Origin: Thermomicrobium sp.
GTDB taxonomy: Bacteria > Chloroflexota > Chloroflexia > Thermomicrobiales > Thermomicrobiaceae
Reading direction: 5' to 3'
DNA length: 39,793 bases
NCBI GenBank assembly: GCA_026419575.1
Contig: JANZZC010000101.1
Span: 1 to 39,793 of the forward strand
The position numbers and the translations under genes are program-made. Under the pieces are notes generated by a model. It made no database searches and was not told the DNA's origin. It worked only from the letters and a program-made list of their open reading frames with translations. How positions within the stretch are numbered: the first letter of the stretch is position 1; each line of letters begins with the position of its first letter. This document shows, in pieces, positions 23,294 through 32,353 of this stretch.

Positions 23294-24583
23294 TTACGAC
23301 CCGACGCGGCGTGCGGTGTAGTAGCGCGGCCCGTAATAGTCGCCCCAGAGTTCGCTGATCGTGACCCCGGTCGCGTAGTTCTCGGCGTGGATGAAGCGTC
23401 CGTTCCCGATGTAGATCCCGACGTGGGAGAGACCCCACTTGTAGGTGTTCTGGAAGAAGACGAGGTCGCCCGGCTGGAGGTGATCGGGATCGACGGAGAC
23501 GCCGGCGACCGCCTGGGCCTCGAGGCTGCGCGGGAACCCACCGCCCAGTACCTGGTTGACGACGAAGTAGACGAAACCGGAGCAATCGAACCCGGCCGGT
23601 GTCGTCCCGCCCCAGACGTACGGTCGGCCGAGATACTGCATCGCTGTCGCGACGATCCGGTCACCGACCGAGCTCGGTGCCGGCGCTGCGGACGACTGCT
23701 CGGCGGTCGATTCGGCGGGTACTGCAGCCGCGGCCTCGGGCGCGCGATCGGTGGGGGCGAGATATCCGCCGTGCACCCAGCCCTGGATACCCCGGTAGTC
23801 GACCTGCCACCAGGTGATCCCTTGTCCGTCCGTCTGCGGGCCACCGATCACCCGCATCACGGTCCCCTCGGGAGCGACAGCGGCGATCGGCTGGTCGTAT
23901 CCCGCGCCGTAGCGCACGTTGACGCCCTGGCCGTCGGTGTTCACGACCTCGGCGTTGCCGCCGACCTGGATCGTCGGCGTGTTCGTGATCTGCCGGGTTT
24001 GCGCGACGGGCTGGCTGGTTGCCGAACCCGAGTCACCGGCGACGACGGCGAGATAGGCACGAGCGGCGAACCCGTCGTTCCCCTCGTACCGGAGCGGTAC
24101 CCATTCGGTACCCGAACCGTCGGTCACCGGTGCGCCCGTCACCTGGGCGTGACCGCCTTCCGGCATGATGGCGAGGACCGCTGCATCCGCCGAAGGGGCG
24201 GCGCGGAGCCGCAGCCCGTAGCCGGCGGTACCGGTCACACGGACGGTGTCGCCAGCGGCGGGTACCGCGGCAGCGAGATAGTCGGCGAGTACCCAACCCT
24301 CGAGACCAGGTGCTTGGACCTTGTACCAGAGAGAACCGTCGGACGCGCTCTGCGGTCCTTCGAGGATCGTGACGCGAGCCCCCTCGGGGAGCCCGCCGAC
24401 ACGCTCGGCGTCTCGGCCGGGCGCCGAGCGGACGTTTACACCGTCACCGTTCGTTCCGGCCACCTGCCCGAGCGTACCGGTGACGAGGTCGTTCGCAGCC
24501 AGTGCGGGAGTCAGCAGAACGGCGGCTGCGAGGAGCGCCAGACACGCCGAGACCAGCCGAGCTGGAAGTCGTGTCTTCCCCAA
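23294..24583 (-). CDS. secreted cell-wall hydrolase: three SH3b domains and NlpC/P60
   Basis: This 429-residue exported protein has a signal peptide at 1-30 ending TPALAA, three bacterial SH3 domains (about 38-103, 112-178 and 210-275; the first and third contain GVNVR and each ends in a YL motif), a Pro/Ala/Ser-rich linker and a C-terminal NlpC/P60 domain. Its catalytic residues are Cys334 (GFDCSGFVYF), His387 (LSHVGIYIG) and probably His399. It should cleave peptide stems of peptidoglycan while SH3b domains hold the wall. The start is a TTG at 24583 after GGGGAGG, right before the signal peptide. A structured leader that may be a c-di-AMP riboswitch precedes it, and a strong terminator follows. 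Confidence 0.92.
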   Translation of the reverse strand: MGKTRLPARLVSACLALLAAAVLLTPALAANDLVTGTLGQVAGTNGDGVNVRSAPGRDAERVGGLPEGARVTILEGPQSASDGSLWYKVQAPGLEGWVLADYLAAAVPAAGDTVRVTGTAGYGLRLRAAPSADAAVLAIMPEGGHAQVTGAPVTDGSGTEWVPLRYEGNDGFAARAYLAVVAGDSGSATSQPVAQTRQITNTPTIQVGGNAEVVNTDGQGVNVRYGAGYDQPIAAVAPEGTVMRVIGGPQTDGQGITWWQVDYRGIQGWVHGGYLAPTDRAPEAAAAVPAESTAEQSSAAPAPSSVGDRIVATAMQYLGRPYVWGGTTPAGFDCSGFVYFVVNQVLGGGFPRSLEAQAVAGVSVDPDHLQPGDLVFFQNTYKWGLSHVGIYIGNGRFIHAENYATGVTISELWGDYYGPRYYTARRVGS

Positions 24584-24607
24584 TAGACCTCCCCTTCCCG
24601 CTTCGCT

Positions 24608-24735
24608 GTGGCCGAGACGGCCAGCTCACCGATCCGGCTCTCGCGGGAGCAGGTTCCGCAGCTCCCGTTTTCCCCCGCCGGACGGCGGTACGTACCGCCC
24701 GGTTGCCCGCAGGCTACCATGCGCGGTCGCGAGCT
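24608..24735 (-). promoter_or_regulatory. candidate c-di-AMP (ydaO/yuaA-type) riboswitch
   Basis: The 222 bases between hisF and the NlpC/P60 gene contain, on the minus strand, a GC-rich folded leader. It has a GGGGGAAAAC element, a perfect CGGGAGC/GCTCCCG hairpin, then CCGGATCGGTGAGCTGGCC. This order resembles the ydaO class (GGGGAAC, hairpin, CCGAATCCGNCAGCTNACC). Riboswitches of that class commonly control SH3/NlpC-type wall hydrolases in other bacteria. The match is by eye and several consensus positions differ, so the class is uncertain. A regulatory leader of some kind is likely. Confidence 0.45.
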
Positions 24736-24805
24736 GTCAAGACCAGGATTGGGAGATTCGTGCGACTTCGGCAGGCGAGAAGGGGTATCCCGGTGGGGAG
24801 CGTCT

Positions 24806-25579
24806 TCACGGCGACGGCTGCGTCTGCCGTACCGGCACTCCTCGTTCAGCGAGGAACCGCTTCGCCTCGGCGATGGAGTAGCGTCCAAAGTGGAAGATGG
24901 AGGCGGCAAGGACCGCGTGCGCACCGCCGATCGTCAAGGCTTCGTAGAGGTGCTCGAGCGTGCCGGCGCCTCCGGAGGCGATCACCGGAACCGGCACCGC
25001 ATCCACGACGGCGCGCAGGAGCTCGACGTCGTACCCGTTCTGCGTGCCGTCCGTGTCCATGCTGGTGAGGAGGATCTCACCGGCACCGAGTTCGACGCCG
25101 CGCTGCGCCCATTCGATCGCATCGAGCCCGGTGGGCTTCCTCCCCCCGTGCGTGTAGACTTCCCAGCCGCCCCCGGGGCGGCGACGAGCATCGATCGCCA
25201 GGACGACGCACTGGCTCCCGAAGCGCTGGGCGCAGATCCGGATGAGTTCGGGATTCTGCACGGCTGCGGTATTCACGCTCACCTTGTCAGCTCCCGCGCG
25301 TAGGAGCCGGTACATGTCCTCCGGGGTGCGGACCCCGCCGCCGACGGTCAGCGGGATGAAGACCTCCTTGGCCGTCCGACGCACGACGTCGATCATCGTC
25401 TCGCGTCCCTCGGCGGAGGCGGTGATGTCGAGGAAGACGAGTTCGTCGGCGCCCTCCCGATCGTAGCGGGCAGCCAGTTCCACCGGGTCACCCGCGTCGC
25501 GCAGGTCGACGAACCGGACGCCCTTGACGACACGGCCGGCGGTCACGTCGAGACAAGGCACGATCCGTCGCTTCAGCAT
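24806..25579 (-). CDS. hisF: imidazole glycerol phosphate synthase subunit HisF
   Basis: This 257-residue (beta/alpha)8 cyclase subunit closes the imidazole ring in histidine synthesis, using ammonia from HisH and releasing AICAR. The N-terminal RRIVPCLDV carries catalytic Asp11. The second catalytic aspartate lies in [13 protein letters not shown] near residue 130. Phosphate-binding loops GGGVRTPED and [10 protein letters not shown] are intact. Its ATG overlaps the stop of the preceding coiled-coil gene by one base (TGATG), so translation is probably coupled. It is the last his gene of the run. Confidence 0.96.
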   Translation of the reverse strand: MLKRRIVPCLDVTAGRVVKGVRFVDLRDAGDPVELAARYDREGADELVFLDITASAEGRETMIDVVRRTAKEVFIPLTVGGGVRTPEDMYRLLRAGADKVSVNTAAVQNPELIRICAQRFGSQCVVLAIDARRRPGGGWEVYTHGGRKPTGLDAIEWAQRGVELGAGEILLTSMDTDGTQNGYDVELLRAVVDAVPVPVIASGGAGTLEHLYEALTIGGAHAVLAASIFHFGRYSIAEAKRFLAERGVPVRQTQPSP

Positions 25580-26697
25580 CAGGTCGTGGTTCCCTCTCCG
25601 CGTTCGGCGCGTTGCCGTTGCTCGATGAACTGCTCGAGTTCCTGCTGCGCTTGCTCGAACCGCAGGCGTACGCGCTGCTCGAGCAGGCGCCAGAGTTCGG
25701 CGCGGAGCTGCCGATCGATCTCGCGCAGCTCCTCCAACTTGAGCTCGATGAGGTCGATCCGGTAGCGCAGCTCGCGATCGACGGCCTCGAGTTGCTCGAA
25801 CTCGGCATCGATCCGCTCGGCTCGCTGGTCGCCGACGGCCGCGAGATCGCGGAGCGCTTGGTCGAATTGCTGCCGCAGTTCCTCGACGCGCTCCAGCAGC
25901 AGTTCGTCCCGCTCGCTGGTATGGCTCCGCACGCGCTCGAGTTCCGCTGCCAGGCGCTGGGTCGCCCCGCGGAGGTCCTCGAAGTGCTGGGGAATCGCCG
26001 TCAACTCTTCCCGAACGCGCTCGAGTTCCTCTTCCAGCCGGCTGTCGCGCGCGGCTCCCTCCTTGAGTTGGACCTGGATCGTCTCGATCACCTGCAAGGC
26101 CTCGGCGATGCGTCGCCGCACGTCCTGCTCGACGATGCGTACCGCATCGTGCAGTCTCGTCACTTCGCGGCCGAGCCGTTCCACCTCGTTCGTCACCGCT
26201 TCCAGGCCGCCCCGCAACGACTGGTCGGTCGCCGAGAGGCGCTCGATGTGCGCGGCGAGATGCTCGATGAGCACGCGCAGTTCGTCGTAGCGGCGCGTGT
26301 CCTGGCCGGTATCCTCACGCTGGCGGCGTACCGCGTCGAGGAGCTCGGCCACCTGGGCTTGCAGGGTGCGGATGGGACGGGTCAGTTCGTCGACCCGCAG
26401 CGCGAGTTCGGTGAGTTGCTGGCGGAAGCGGGCTTCCTCGAGCTGTCGAGCTTGCTGGGCTTGGTGCGTTTCGTGCCGGTGCTGCTCCAGCGCGTGACGC
26501 TGCTCCGCCCAGTCGGCCTCGGCAGCCTTCAGCTCTTCTTCCAACCGCAGCTGCCGTGCTGCCAGTTCCCGCACGCGATGCCGGAGTTCGTCCAGCTGGC
26601 TCTGCATCGCCTGCTGCCGAGCTTCCTCGCGCCGGCGTCGCTCTTCCTCGCGCGCTTGCTGGATGAACTCGGGTTGCTCGGGGCGCCGCTCCGTCAT
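25579..26697 (-). CDS. coiled-coil protein embedded between hisA and hisF
   Basis: This 372-residue protein is almost entirely heptad-rich and charged, dominated by Glu, Arg, Gln and Leu. There is no signal peptide, membrane segment, cysteine or recognised domain. An N-terminal [20 protein letters not shown] region leads into long alpha-helical stretches to about residue 365. It is expected to form an extended cytoplasmic coiled coil, like SMC- or tropomyosin-like rods without heads. The ATG at 26697 overlaps the hisA stop (ATGA), and its stop overlaps the hisF start. It is therefore transcribed and probably translationally coupled inside the his operon. A scaffold for the pathway is possible but unproven. 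Function unknown. Confidence 0.85.
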   Translation of the reverse strand: MTERRPEQPEFIQQAREEERRRREEARQQAMQSQLDELRHRVRELAARQLRLEEELKAAEADWAEQRHALEQHRHETHQAQQARQLEEARFRQQLTELALRVDELTRPIRTLQAQVAELLDAVRRQREDTGQDTRRYDELRVLIEHLAAHIERLSATDQSLRGGLEAVTNEVERLGREVTRLHDAVRIVEQDVRRRIAEALQVIETIQVQLKEGAARDSRLEEELERVREELTAIPQHFEDLRGATQRLAAELERVRSHTSERDELLLERVEELRQQFDQALRDLAAVGDQRAERIDAEFEQLEAVDRELRYRIDLIELKLEELREIDRQLRAELWRLLEQRVRLRFEQAQQELEQFIEQRQRAERGEGTTT

Positions 26698-27428
26698 CCA
26701 GCTCCTCCAGCGATGACCCAGTCCGACGGACGCTCCAAGCGGAGCCGACCCTCGTACAATGCCCGGCCGACAACGGTCGCTTCCACACCGGGAACACGAG
26801 CGAGAGCGACGAGGTCCTCGGGGCCGCGCACGCCGCCGGATGCGATCACGGTCACACCGATCCCGGCGAGGCGCGCCATGAGCTCGATGTTCGGACCCGT
26901 CAATGTCCCGTCGCGCGCGATATCGGTCGCCAGGATGCGACGGACGCCCGACTCCGCCAGGCGCCGCACCACCGCTTCCGCTTCGATGGCCGCCGTGGAC
27001 TCCCAGCCGCGCGTGGCGACCAGGCCGTCGCGCGAATCGACCGCGACGACGATCCGGTCAGCGCCGAAGCGCTCGAGGGCTTCCGCGACGAGCTCCGGCT
27101 GCTCGAGCGCCACCGTGCCGACGACGACCCGTGCGACGCCGGCCTCGAGGAGTTCCCGAATAGCGGCGAGCGACCGGACGCCGCCCCCCGCTTGCACGGA
27201 AACTTCCGGCGTTGCCTGGACGATCGCTCGGACGAGCGCGAGCTGCACCGGCGCCCCTGCCCGCGCGCCGTCGAGATCGACGACATGAAGCCACGTCGCA
27301 CCGCGGTTCGCCCAGTGCCGTGCCATCGCCACCGGGTCGTCCGCGTAGACCGTCTCGCGCGCGAAGTCTCCCTGGAAGAGCCGGACGCAGCGTCCGTCGC
27401 GCAGGTCAACGGCAGGAATGACGATCAC
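26694..27428 (-). CDS. hisA: phosphoribosylformimino-AICAR phosphate isomerase HisA
   Basis: This 244-residue TIM-barrel isomerase catalyses the Amadori rearrangement of ProFAR to PRFAR in histidine synthesis. IPAVDLRDGRCVRLFQGD near the N-terminus holds catalytic Asp8. The second aspartate lies in LATDIARDGTLTGPN. Phosphate loops GGGVRSL and ASGGVRGPEDL are present. The start is GTG at 27428, overlapping the hisH stop by four bases (GTGA). Its stop overlaps the coiled-coil gene start in the same way. Confidence 0.95.
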   Translation of the reverse strand: MIVIPAVDLRDGRCVRLFQGDFARETVYADDPVAMARHWANRGATWLHVVDLDGARAGAPVQLALVRAIVQATPEVSVQAGGGVRSLAAIRELLEAGVARVVVGTVALEQPELVAEALERFGADRIVVAVDSRDGLVATRGWESTAAIEAEAVVRRLAESGVRRILATDIARDGTLTGPNIELMARLAGIGVTVIASGGVRGPEDLVALARVPGVEATVVGRALYEGRLRLERPSDWVIAGGAG

Positions 27429-28069
27429 GCGTTCGCCTCCAGTGCGGCGGCTCGCGCGGTACGCTCCACGATCGCGACGAAGTTCTCCAGAACGCGCAGT
27501 CCCCAGGAGCCGCTCTTCTCCGGATGGAACTGCGTCGCCATGACGTTGTCGCGTGCGAGGACGCTCGCGAAGCGGACGCCGTACTCCGTCTCGCCGAGGA
27601 TCCAGTCTTCGTCCGCTGGATCCGCGTAGAAGGAGTGGACGAAATAGAAATCCGTGCCGTTCGGGATGCCGGCGAACAGCGGATGCGGCCGGCGCAGCCA
27701 CACCTCGTTCCATCCCATGTGCGGAACCGTGACCTCATCCGGCAGGCGGCGGACGGTCCCGGGGACGATGCCGAGGCAGCGGTGCTTCCCCCCTTCGTAA
27801 CTCACCTCGAGGAGGACTTGCAGTCCCATGCAGATGCCGAGAAAGGGGGTGCCACGGGCGACCGCTGCCTCGAGGCTCGCGACCAGTCCGAGTTCGGTCA
27901 GATGCCGCATCGTGTCGGCGGCGGCACCGACGCCGGGTACGATCACGCCGTTGGCCGTCGCGAGCTCTGCGGGGTCACGGCTCACCACGACCGGCGCGCC
28001 GATCCGCTCGAGGGCGTTCACGACGCTGGCGAGGTTGCCTGCTCCGTAGTCGACGACGACGAGCTTCAT
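27425..28069 (-). CDS. hisH: imidazole glycerol phosphate synthase subunit HisH
   Basis: This 214-residue class I glutamine amidotransferase supplies ammonia to HisF. The nucleophile cysteine is in FLGICMGLQVL. Histidine and glutamate of the triad are in TQFHPEKSG. The N-terminus VVVDYGAGNLASV and oxyanion loop PGVGAAADTM are typical. The ATG at 28069 follows GAGGATCGCTCG. The separation of hisH and hisF by two genes is unusual because the two proteins form one complex. Confidence 0.95.
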   Translation of the reverse strand: MKLVVVDYGAGNLASVVNALERIGAPVVVSRDPAELATANGVIVPGVGAAADTMRHLTELGLVASLEAAVARGTPFLGICMGLQVLLEVSYEGGKHRCLGIVPGTVRRLPDEVTVPHMGWNEVWLRRPHPLFAGIPNGTDFYFVHSFYADPADEDWILGETEYGVRFASVLARDNVMATQFHPEKSGSWGLRVLENFVAIVERTARAAALEANA

Positions 28070-28098
28070 CGAGCGATCCTCGTTCCGTTGTCTAGGGT

Positions 28099-29049
28099 CT
28101 AGGCACTGCCGTCCAGCGCATCGAGAGTCGCCGCGACGCTCGAGGCGAGTGCGCTCAGATTGTAACCCCCTTCGAGCACCAGGACGAGCCGTCCCGCGCA
28201 CCATTCGCGCGCCCAGCGCAGGACGCGTTCCGCCATCACGCTGAACCCTTGTTCGGTTACGGCCATCGCGGCCAAGGGGTCGGCGTAGTGGGCGTCGTAG
28301 CCGGCCGAGACGAGGAGGAGTTCCGGACGGTACGAGCGCAACCGCGGTTCGATCGCTTCGTCGAACGCGCGCACGTACGCCCGGTCGTCGCTGCGCGGCG
28401 GCAAGGGGATGTTCAGCGTGTAGCCGTAGCCGAGGCCCTCGCCGACCTCGTCAGCTCGACCGGTGCCGGGGTAGAGCGGCCACTGATGCAGCGAAACGAA
28501 GAAGACACGGTCCGTCCGGTAGAACGCTGCTTGCGTGCCGTTCCCGTGGTGGACGTCCCAGTCGATGATCGCCACGCGCTCGAGACCGTAGCGCTCCAGT
28601 GCCCACTGCGCGGCGACCGCGACGTTGTTGAAGAGACAGAATCCCATACCGCGGTCCGGCTCGGCATGATGCCCGGGCGGGCGAACCAGCGCGAAGGCCC
28701 GCGGTTCCTCGCCTCGGAGCACGAGGTCGACGGCAGCCACCGCGGCGCCGACGGCCAGGCGCGCGACGTCGTAGGAGCGTGGGGAGACGATGGTGTCGGC
28801 ATCCAGCCAGCCGCCGCCGCGCGCTGCGAACTCGCGGAGTTCCTCGATGTAGTTGCGGTCGTGGACGAGGGCGATCGTGTCCTCGTCGGCCGGATCGGGC
28901 TCGATGACCTGCCGGTCGTCCAGCCGGCCCGTCCGCTCGAGCAGGCGGAGGATCGCTTCGAGCCGCTCCGGACGCTCGGGATGATCACCGGTTTCGTGCT
29001 CGAGGAAGATCCGTGACGTGACGATGGCAGTCCGGCTGTACGTCGTCAC
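28099..29049 (-). CDS. HDAC/AcuC-like zinc deacetylase
   Basis: This 316-residue protein of the arginase/deacetylase fold is related to class II histone deacetylases, AcuC and acetylpolyamine amidohydrolases. The zinc and charge-relay motifs are intact: RPPGHHAEPDRGMGFCLFNN with the double histidine, DWDVHHGNGTQ with metal Asp and His, and SAGYDAHYADPL with the third ligand. Bacterial members remove acetyl groups from small molecules, polyamines or proteins such as acetyl-CoA synthetase. The GTG start at 29049 overlaps the upstream phosphatase stop (GTGA). It sits immediately upstream of hisH, 29 bases away, without obvious pathway connection. Confidence 0.9.
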   Translation of the reverse strand: MTTYSRTAIVTSRIFLEHETGDHPERPERLEAILRLLERTGRLDDRQVIEPDPADEDTIALVHDRNYIEELREFAARGGGWLDADTIVSPRSYDVARLAVGAAVAAVDLVLRGEEPRAFALVRPPGHHAEPDRGMGFCLFNNVAVAAQWALERYGLERVAIIDWDVHHGNGTQAAFYRTDRVFFVSLHQWPLYPGTGRADEVGEGLGYGYTLNIPLPPRSDDRAYVRAFDEAIEPRLRSYRPELLLVSAGYDAHYADPLAAMAVTEQGFSVMAERVLRWAREWCAGRLVLVLEGGYNLSALASSVAATLDALDGSA

Positions 29050-29834
29050 CGTGGCACCTCGTCCGACCCCGCGATCGTCGTGAGCATCGCCTCGTGGATG
29101 AGGCCGTTGGAGGCGACGCATGCCCCTTGGTCCAACCGGAACGGCCGTCCGGCGTAGTCGGTCACCGTACCGCCGGCTTCCTCGACGAGGAGCACACCGG
29201 CCGCGGTGTCCCAAGGCGAGAGTTCTCGCTCCCAGAATCCATCGAAGCGGCCAGCCGCCACGTAGGCGAGGTCGAGCGCGGCACTGCCGTCGCGGCGAAT
29301 GGCACGGGACGTCAACGTGAAACGGGCGAACGCCGCGAGCGCTTCCCGGCGTCGCTCGAGATCGTACGGGAACCCGGTGGCCAAGAGCGCGCTGCGGAGT
29401 TCCCGGTGCCGGGAGACGCGGATCCGCTCACCGTTCAGGAACGCCCCGACCCCACGCTCGGCGACGAACAGCTCGTCCAGCACCGGCTGGTAGACGACGC
29501 CGACTTCCGGTCGCCCGTACCGGACGAAAGCGATCGAGACGCAGAACATCGGGTAACCGTGCGCGTAGTTGGTCGTCCCGTCCAGCGGATCGATGACCCA
29601 GAGCGCTGGTGCGTCGAGCGCGTCGCGTGCGGTACCTTCTTCGGTGAAGAAGGCATGGTCGGGGAAGGCCGCGCGGATCGTCTCCACGATCAGTCGCTCG
29701 CTCGCCAGATCGACTTCGGTGACGAGGTTGACGGCTCCCTTGTACTGGATCTCGCGGACCTGCCCGATCTGCTGGCGCAGGAGTCTTCCGGCGGCCAGCG
29801 CGGCGGCGATCGCGACCTGTCGGAACGTCGACAT
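29046..29834 (-). CDS. inositol-monophosphatase-family phosphatase (SuhB/HisN-like)
   Basis: This 262-residue Mg2+/Li+-sensitive phosphatase has all family motifs: a first acidic glutamate in EEGTARD, WVIDPLDGTTNYAHG and SPWDTAAGVLLVEEAGG. Members dephosphorylate inositol phosphates, fructose-1,6-bisphosphate, PAP or histidinol phosphate. Because the hisH, hisA and hisF genes follow in the same transcript, a histidinol-phosphatase (HisN) role is an attractive inference. If the nearby cysteine ligase is MshC-like, an inositol phosphate role is also possible. The ATG at 29834 lies 12 bases after the tsaD stop. Confidence 0.9.
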   Translation of the reverse strand: MSTFRQVAIAAALAAGRLLRQQIGQVREIQYKGAVNLVTEVDLASERLIVETIRAAFPDHAFFTEEGTARDALDAPALWVIDPLDGTTNYAHGYPMFCVSIAFVRYGRPEVGVVYQPVLDELFVAERGVGAFLNGERIRVSRHRELRSALLATGFPYDLERRREALAAFARFTLTSRAIRRDGSAALDLAYVAAGRFDGFWERELSPWDTAAGVLLVEEAGGTVTDYAGRPFRLDQGACVASNGLIHEAMLTTIAGSDEVPR

Positions 29835-29845
29835 GCCCGGACCTC

Positions 29846-30943
29846 TCAGGCGGACACTGCGCGGAGCAGGGTCCGCGTCACGAGCGGCAGTTGCGCCTGG
29901 ACGTCGAGATCGAGATCGGCGTGCACGCCGCGCTGCGCCAGATAGTAGGCCGCTCCGGCGATCATCGCCGCGTTGTCGGTGCAGAGGATCGGCGGTGGAT
30001 ACCGGACGGGGACCGGGCTGATCTCGCGCAGGCGCTGGCGGAGCGCAGCGTTCGCCGCGACGCCGCCGGCGAGGAGGATCATCGTCGCACCGAACTCACG
30101 GGCCGCCCGTGCCGTCTTCTCGGCCAGGACGTCGACGACCGCGGCCTGGAATTCGGCTGCGAGATCCGCGATCGGGACGTTCGGGCCGTATTCGGGCGCG
30201 ACGTACTCGGGGAACGGTTCCTGCGCAGCGACCCGACGCTGCGGGCGACGTTGGTACTGTTCCACGATGCGCAGCAGCGCGGTCTTGAGCCCGCTGAAGC
30301 TGAAGTCGTAGCTGTCGGCGAGCCAGGCGCGCGGGAGCTGGAAGCGACCGGGGCGGCCGCGCTCGGCTGCCCGTTGGATGGCCGGTCCGCCGGGGAAGCC
30401 GAGACCGAGCACGCGCGCTGCCTTGTCGAAGGCCTCGCCTGCGGCGTCGTCGAGCGTTCGTCCGAGAAGCACGTAGTCGCCGTGCCCGCGCATCAACACG
30501 AGCTCGGTGTGTCCGCCCGAAACGATGAGGCAGACCAGCGGGAAGGTCGGTTCCGGCACTTCTTCCTGGCCCGGCAGGGTGAGCCAGTTGGCGTAGATGT
30601 GTCCCTCGAGGTGGTTGACGGGGATGAGCGGTTTGTCCCAGACGAACGCCAGCGTCTTGGCGACGTTGATCCCGACCAGGAGCGAGCCGGCGAGACCCGG
30701 CCCTTGCGTGACCGCTACCGCCTCGATCGCCGAGGGGCCGACGCCGGCTTCCTCGAGCGCCAGATCGACCACCGGGACGATCGCGGTCACGTGTCGCCGC
30801 GACGCCAGTTCGGGAACGACGCCTCCGTACCGCTCGTGGAGATCGACCTGCGAGCGGATGACGTTGGAGAGAACGAACCGCCCGTCGCGGACGACCGCTG
30901 CAGCTGTTTCGTCGCAGGACGTTTCGATGCCGAGGATGATCAC
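29846..30943 (-). CDS. tsaD: tRNA t6A synthase catalytic subunit TsaD
   Basis: This 365-residue ASKHA-fold protein (Kae1/YgjD/Gcp family) transfers threonylcarbamoyl to A37 of ANN-decoding tRNAs. It begins [17 protein letters not shown] and contains [16 protein letters not shown] around the metal histidine, [21 protein letters not shown], and [11 protein letters not shown] with the terminal [15 protein letters not shown]. The start is GTG at 30943, overlapping the rimI stop (GTGA). The gene arrangement tsaE-tsaB-rimI-tsaD is the standard bacterial one. Confidence 0.95.
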   Translation of the reverse strand: MIILGIETSCDETAAAVVRDGRFVLSNVIRSQVDLHERYGGVVPELASRRHVTAIVPVVDLALEEAGVGPSAIEAVAVTQGPGLAGSLLVGINVAKTLAFVWDKPLIPVNHLEGHIYANWLTLPGQEEVPEPTFPLVCLIVSGGHTELVLMRGHGDYVLLGRTLDDAAGEAFDKAARVLGLGFPGGPAIQRAAERGRPGRFQLPRAWLADSYDFSFSGLKTALLRIVEQYQRRPQRRVAAQEPFPEYVAPEYGPNVPIADLAAEFQAAVVDVLAEKTARAAREFGATMILLAGGVAANAALRQRLREISPVPVRYPPPILCTDNAAMIAGAAYYLAQRGVHADLDLDVQAQLPLVTRTLLRAVSA

Positions 30944-31620
30944 GCTGCTTCCTCCAGAATCTCGATCCCTTCCGCTGCCAGCCGTGCCAGAAGCTGATCC
31001 CGCAGCTGCAGGAGCTGCTGGCGATAGGCCGGATCGCGCAACGGCGGAGACGTCATGATGTAGGCGTCTTCCTGATTGTCGCTGTAGTAGCGCGGCCGTA
31101 CGCCGCGCCGCGTGAAGCCGTACTTGGCGTAGAGCGCTTGCGCGGCCATGTTGGAGACGCGCACCTCCAGGGTGACGAACTCGGCGCCGCGTCGGATCGC
31201 TTCGCTGATCAGCGTTAGGAAGAGCACCTCGCCAAGACCAAGCCGACGATGCTCCGGAGCGACCGCGATCGTGGTGACGTGCGCCTAGCCGTAGATGACC
31301 CAGATGCCAGCGAAACCGACGACCGGATGGGGGTTCGGGCGTGGGCGTGCCGGGCGGAAGATCCGGGCGAGCGGGCCGCCAGCGACGACCGGCTCCGGTT
31401 CGGCCTCGACGGTGCTGGCCTGCCAGCGCAGCACGATGTAGTAGTTGCGGTCCGGCTCGCGGAGTTCACGGTAGTACGCCGATTCCGGCCAGGGGTTCGT
31501 GAAGCAGCGCCGCTCGAGCTGAGAGACTTCGGGAACATCGCTGCTGCGCATCGGCGCGAGCACGTACCGCCGCACCTCGCCAGACGGCTCGGTGTCCCAC
31601 TGCCGGGAGGCGTCTGCCAC
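30940..31620 (-). pseudogene. rimI: rimI-like N-acetyltransferase interrupted by an in-frame TAG (31285-31287)
   Basis: This is a GNAT acetyltransferase of the RimI type (acetylation of ribosomal protein S18), 226 codons counted through one amber codon at position 112. The part before contains [32 protein letters not shown] and [10 protein letters not shown]. The part after continues in the same frame with [20 protein letters not shown] (the acetyl-CoA loop) and ends normally. In homologues this junction usually has a glutamate (GEAHV), so GAG to TAG is a single change. The GTG start at 31620 has AGGAG and lies four bases after tsaB. The stop overlaps tsaD (GTGA). A nonsense mutation, a base-call error or suppression are possible. 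Confidence 0.75.
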
Positions 31621-31624
31621 GTCG

Positions 31625-32353
31625 TCACTCCTGACCGGGCCGCGCTCCGTAACTCTCCGGCAATTGTACCGGAGGGACGGTCTCGACTCCGCCTCCGTGG
31701 ATGTAGATCGGTTCCAGCGACGGAACCGGATCGTGCTCCCCCGCATGCCAGCGGCGGTAGGCGAGTTCGGCGACCCAGGCCGGCCGCAGCTGGCGCATCG
31801 CCGGAGAAGGGAGGAGGATCGCTGGATGATTCCGGAAGCGCGCTTCGTACTCCGGTGGCAACGCCCCGGCCAGCACCGTGCGTTCGATCAGGCCGGTCGC
31901 GAGCTCTTCCCAGCGGACGGACCGGAGCGTCGAGTCGCGCGTCCAGGTCGCGCCGTGCCGACGATAGTCGGCGTAGACGACGCGTCCTCGCCCGGCTGGG
32001 ACGAACGCCCGGATCGGATGACCGAGCGCCGTGTGCGGGTAGGCCAGGGCATCGAGCGTCGAGACGCCGAGGAGCGGTACGTCAAGCGCGTAACTCAGGG
32101 CTTTGGCGATGCTCATCCCGACGCGCAGTCCGTTGAAACTTCCCGGGCCAGTGGTCACGGCGACCGCGCCGAGTTCCTGCAGCCGTCGCCGATTGGTCTC
32201 CAGCAGGTGCCGGATCGAGGGGAGAACGGTCGCGGTCTGCTCGCGTCCGGCATCGAACGAGCATTCGCTGACGACGCGGCCGTCGTACAACGCGAGCGCG
32301 ACCTGCTCGCTACCCGTCTCGATGGCCAGGAGCAGTCGACCGCTTCGCTCCAC
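31625..32353 (-). CDS. tsaB: t6A synthesis scaffold protein TsaB
   Basis: This 242-residue inactive paralogue of TsaD dimerises with it and, with TsaE, supports threonylcarbamoyl-adenosine formation. It begins LLLAIETGSEQVALALYDG and contains the hallmark VTTGPGSFNGLRVGMSIAKAL and GVSTLDALAY. The GTG at 32353 follows a perfect AGGAGG six bases upstream. This makes it overlap the end of tsaE by 44 bases. Confidence 0.93.
   Translation of the reverse strand: MERSGRLLLAIETGSEQVALALYDGRVVSECSFDAGREQTATVLPSIRHLLETNRRRLQELGAVAVTTGPGSFNGLRVGMSIAKALSYALDVPLLGVSTLDALAYPHTALGHPIRAFVPAGRGRVVYADYRRHGATWTRDSTLRSVRWEELATGLIERTVLAGALPPEYEARFRNHPAILLPSPAMRQLRPAWVAELAYRRWHAGEHDPVPSLEPIYIHGGGVETVPPVQLPESYGARPGQE

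Noticed and set aside
31285-31287. Pyrrolysine at the rimI TAG
   Set aside because: Pyrrolysine is rare outside methylamine users, the position is normally glutamate, and no pyl genes are in the window.
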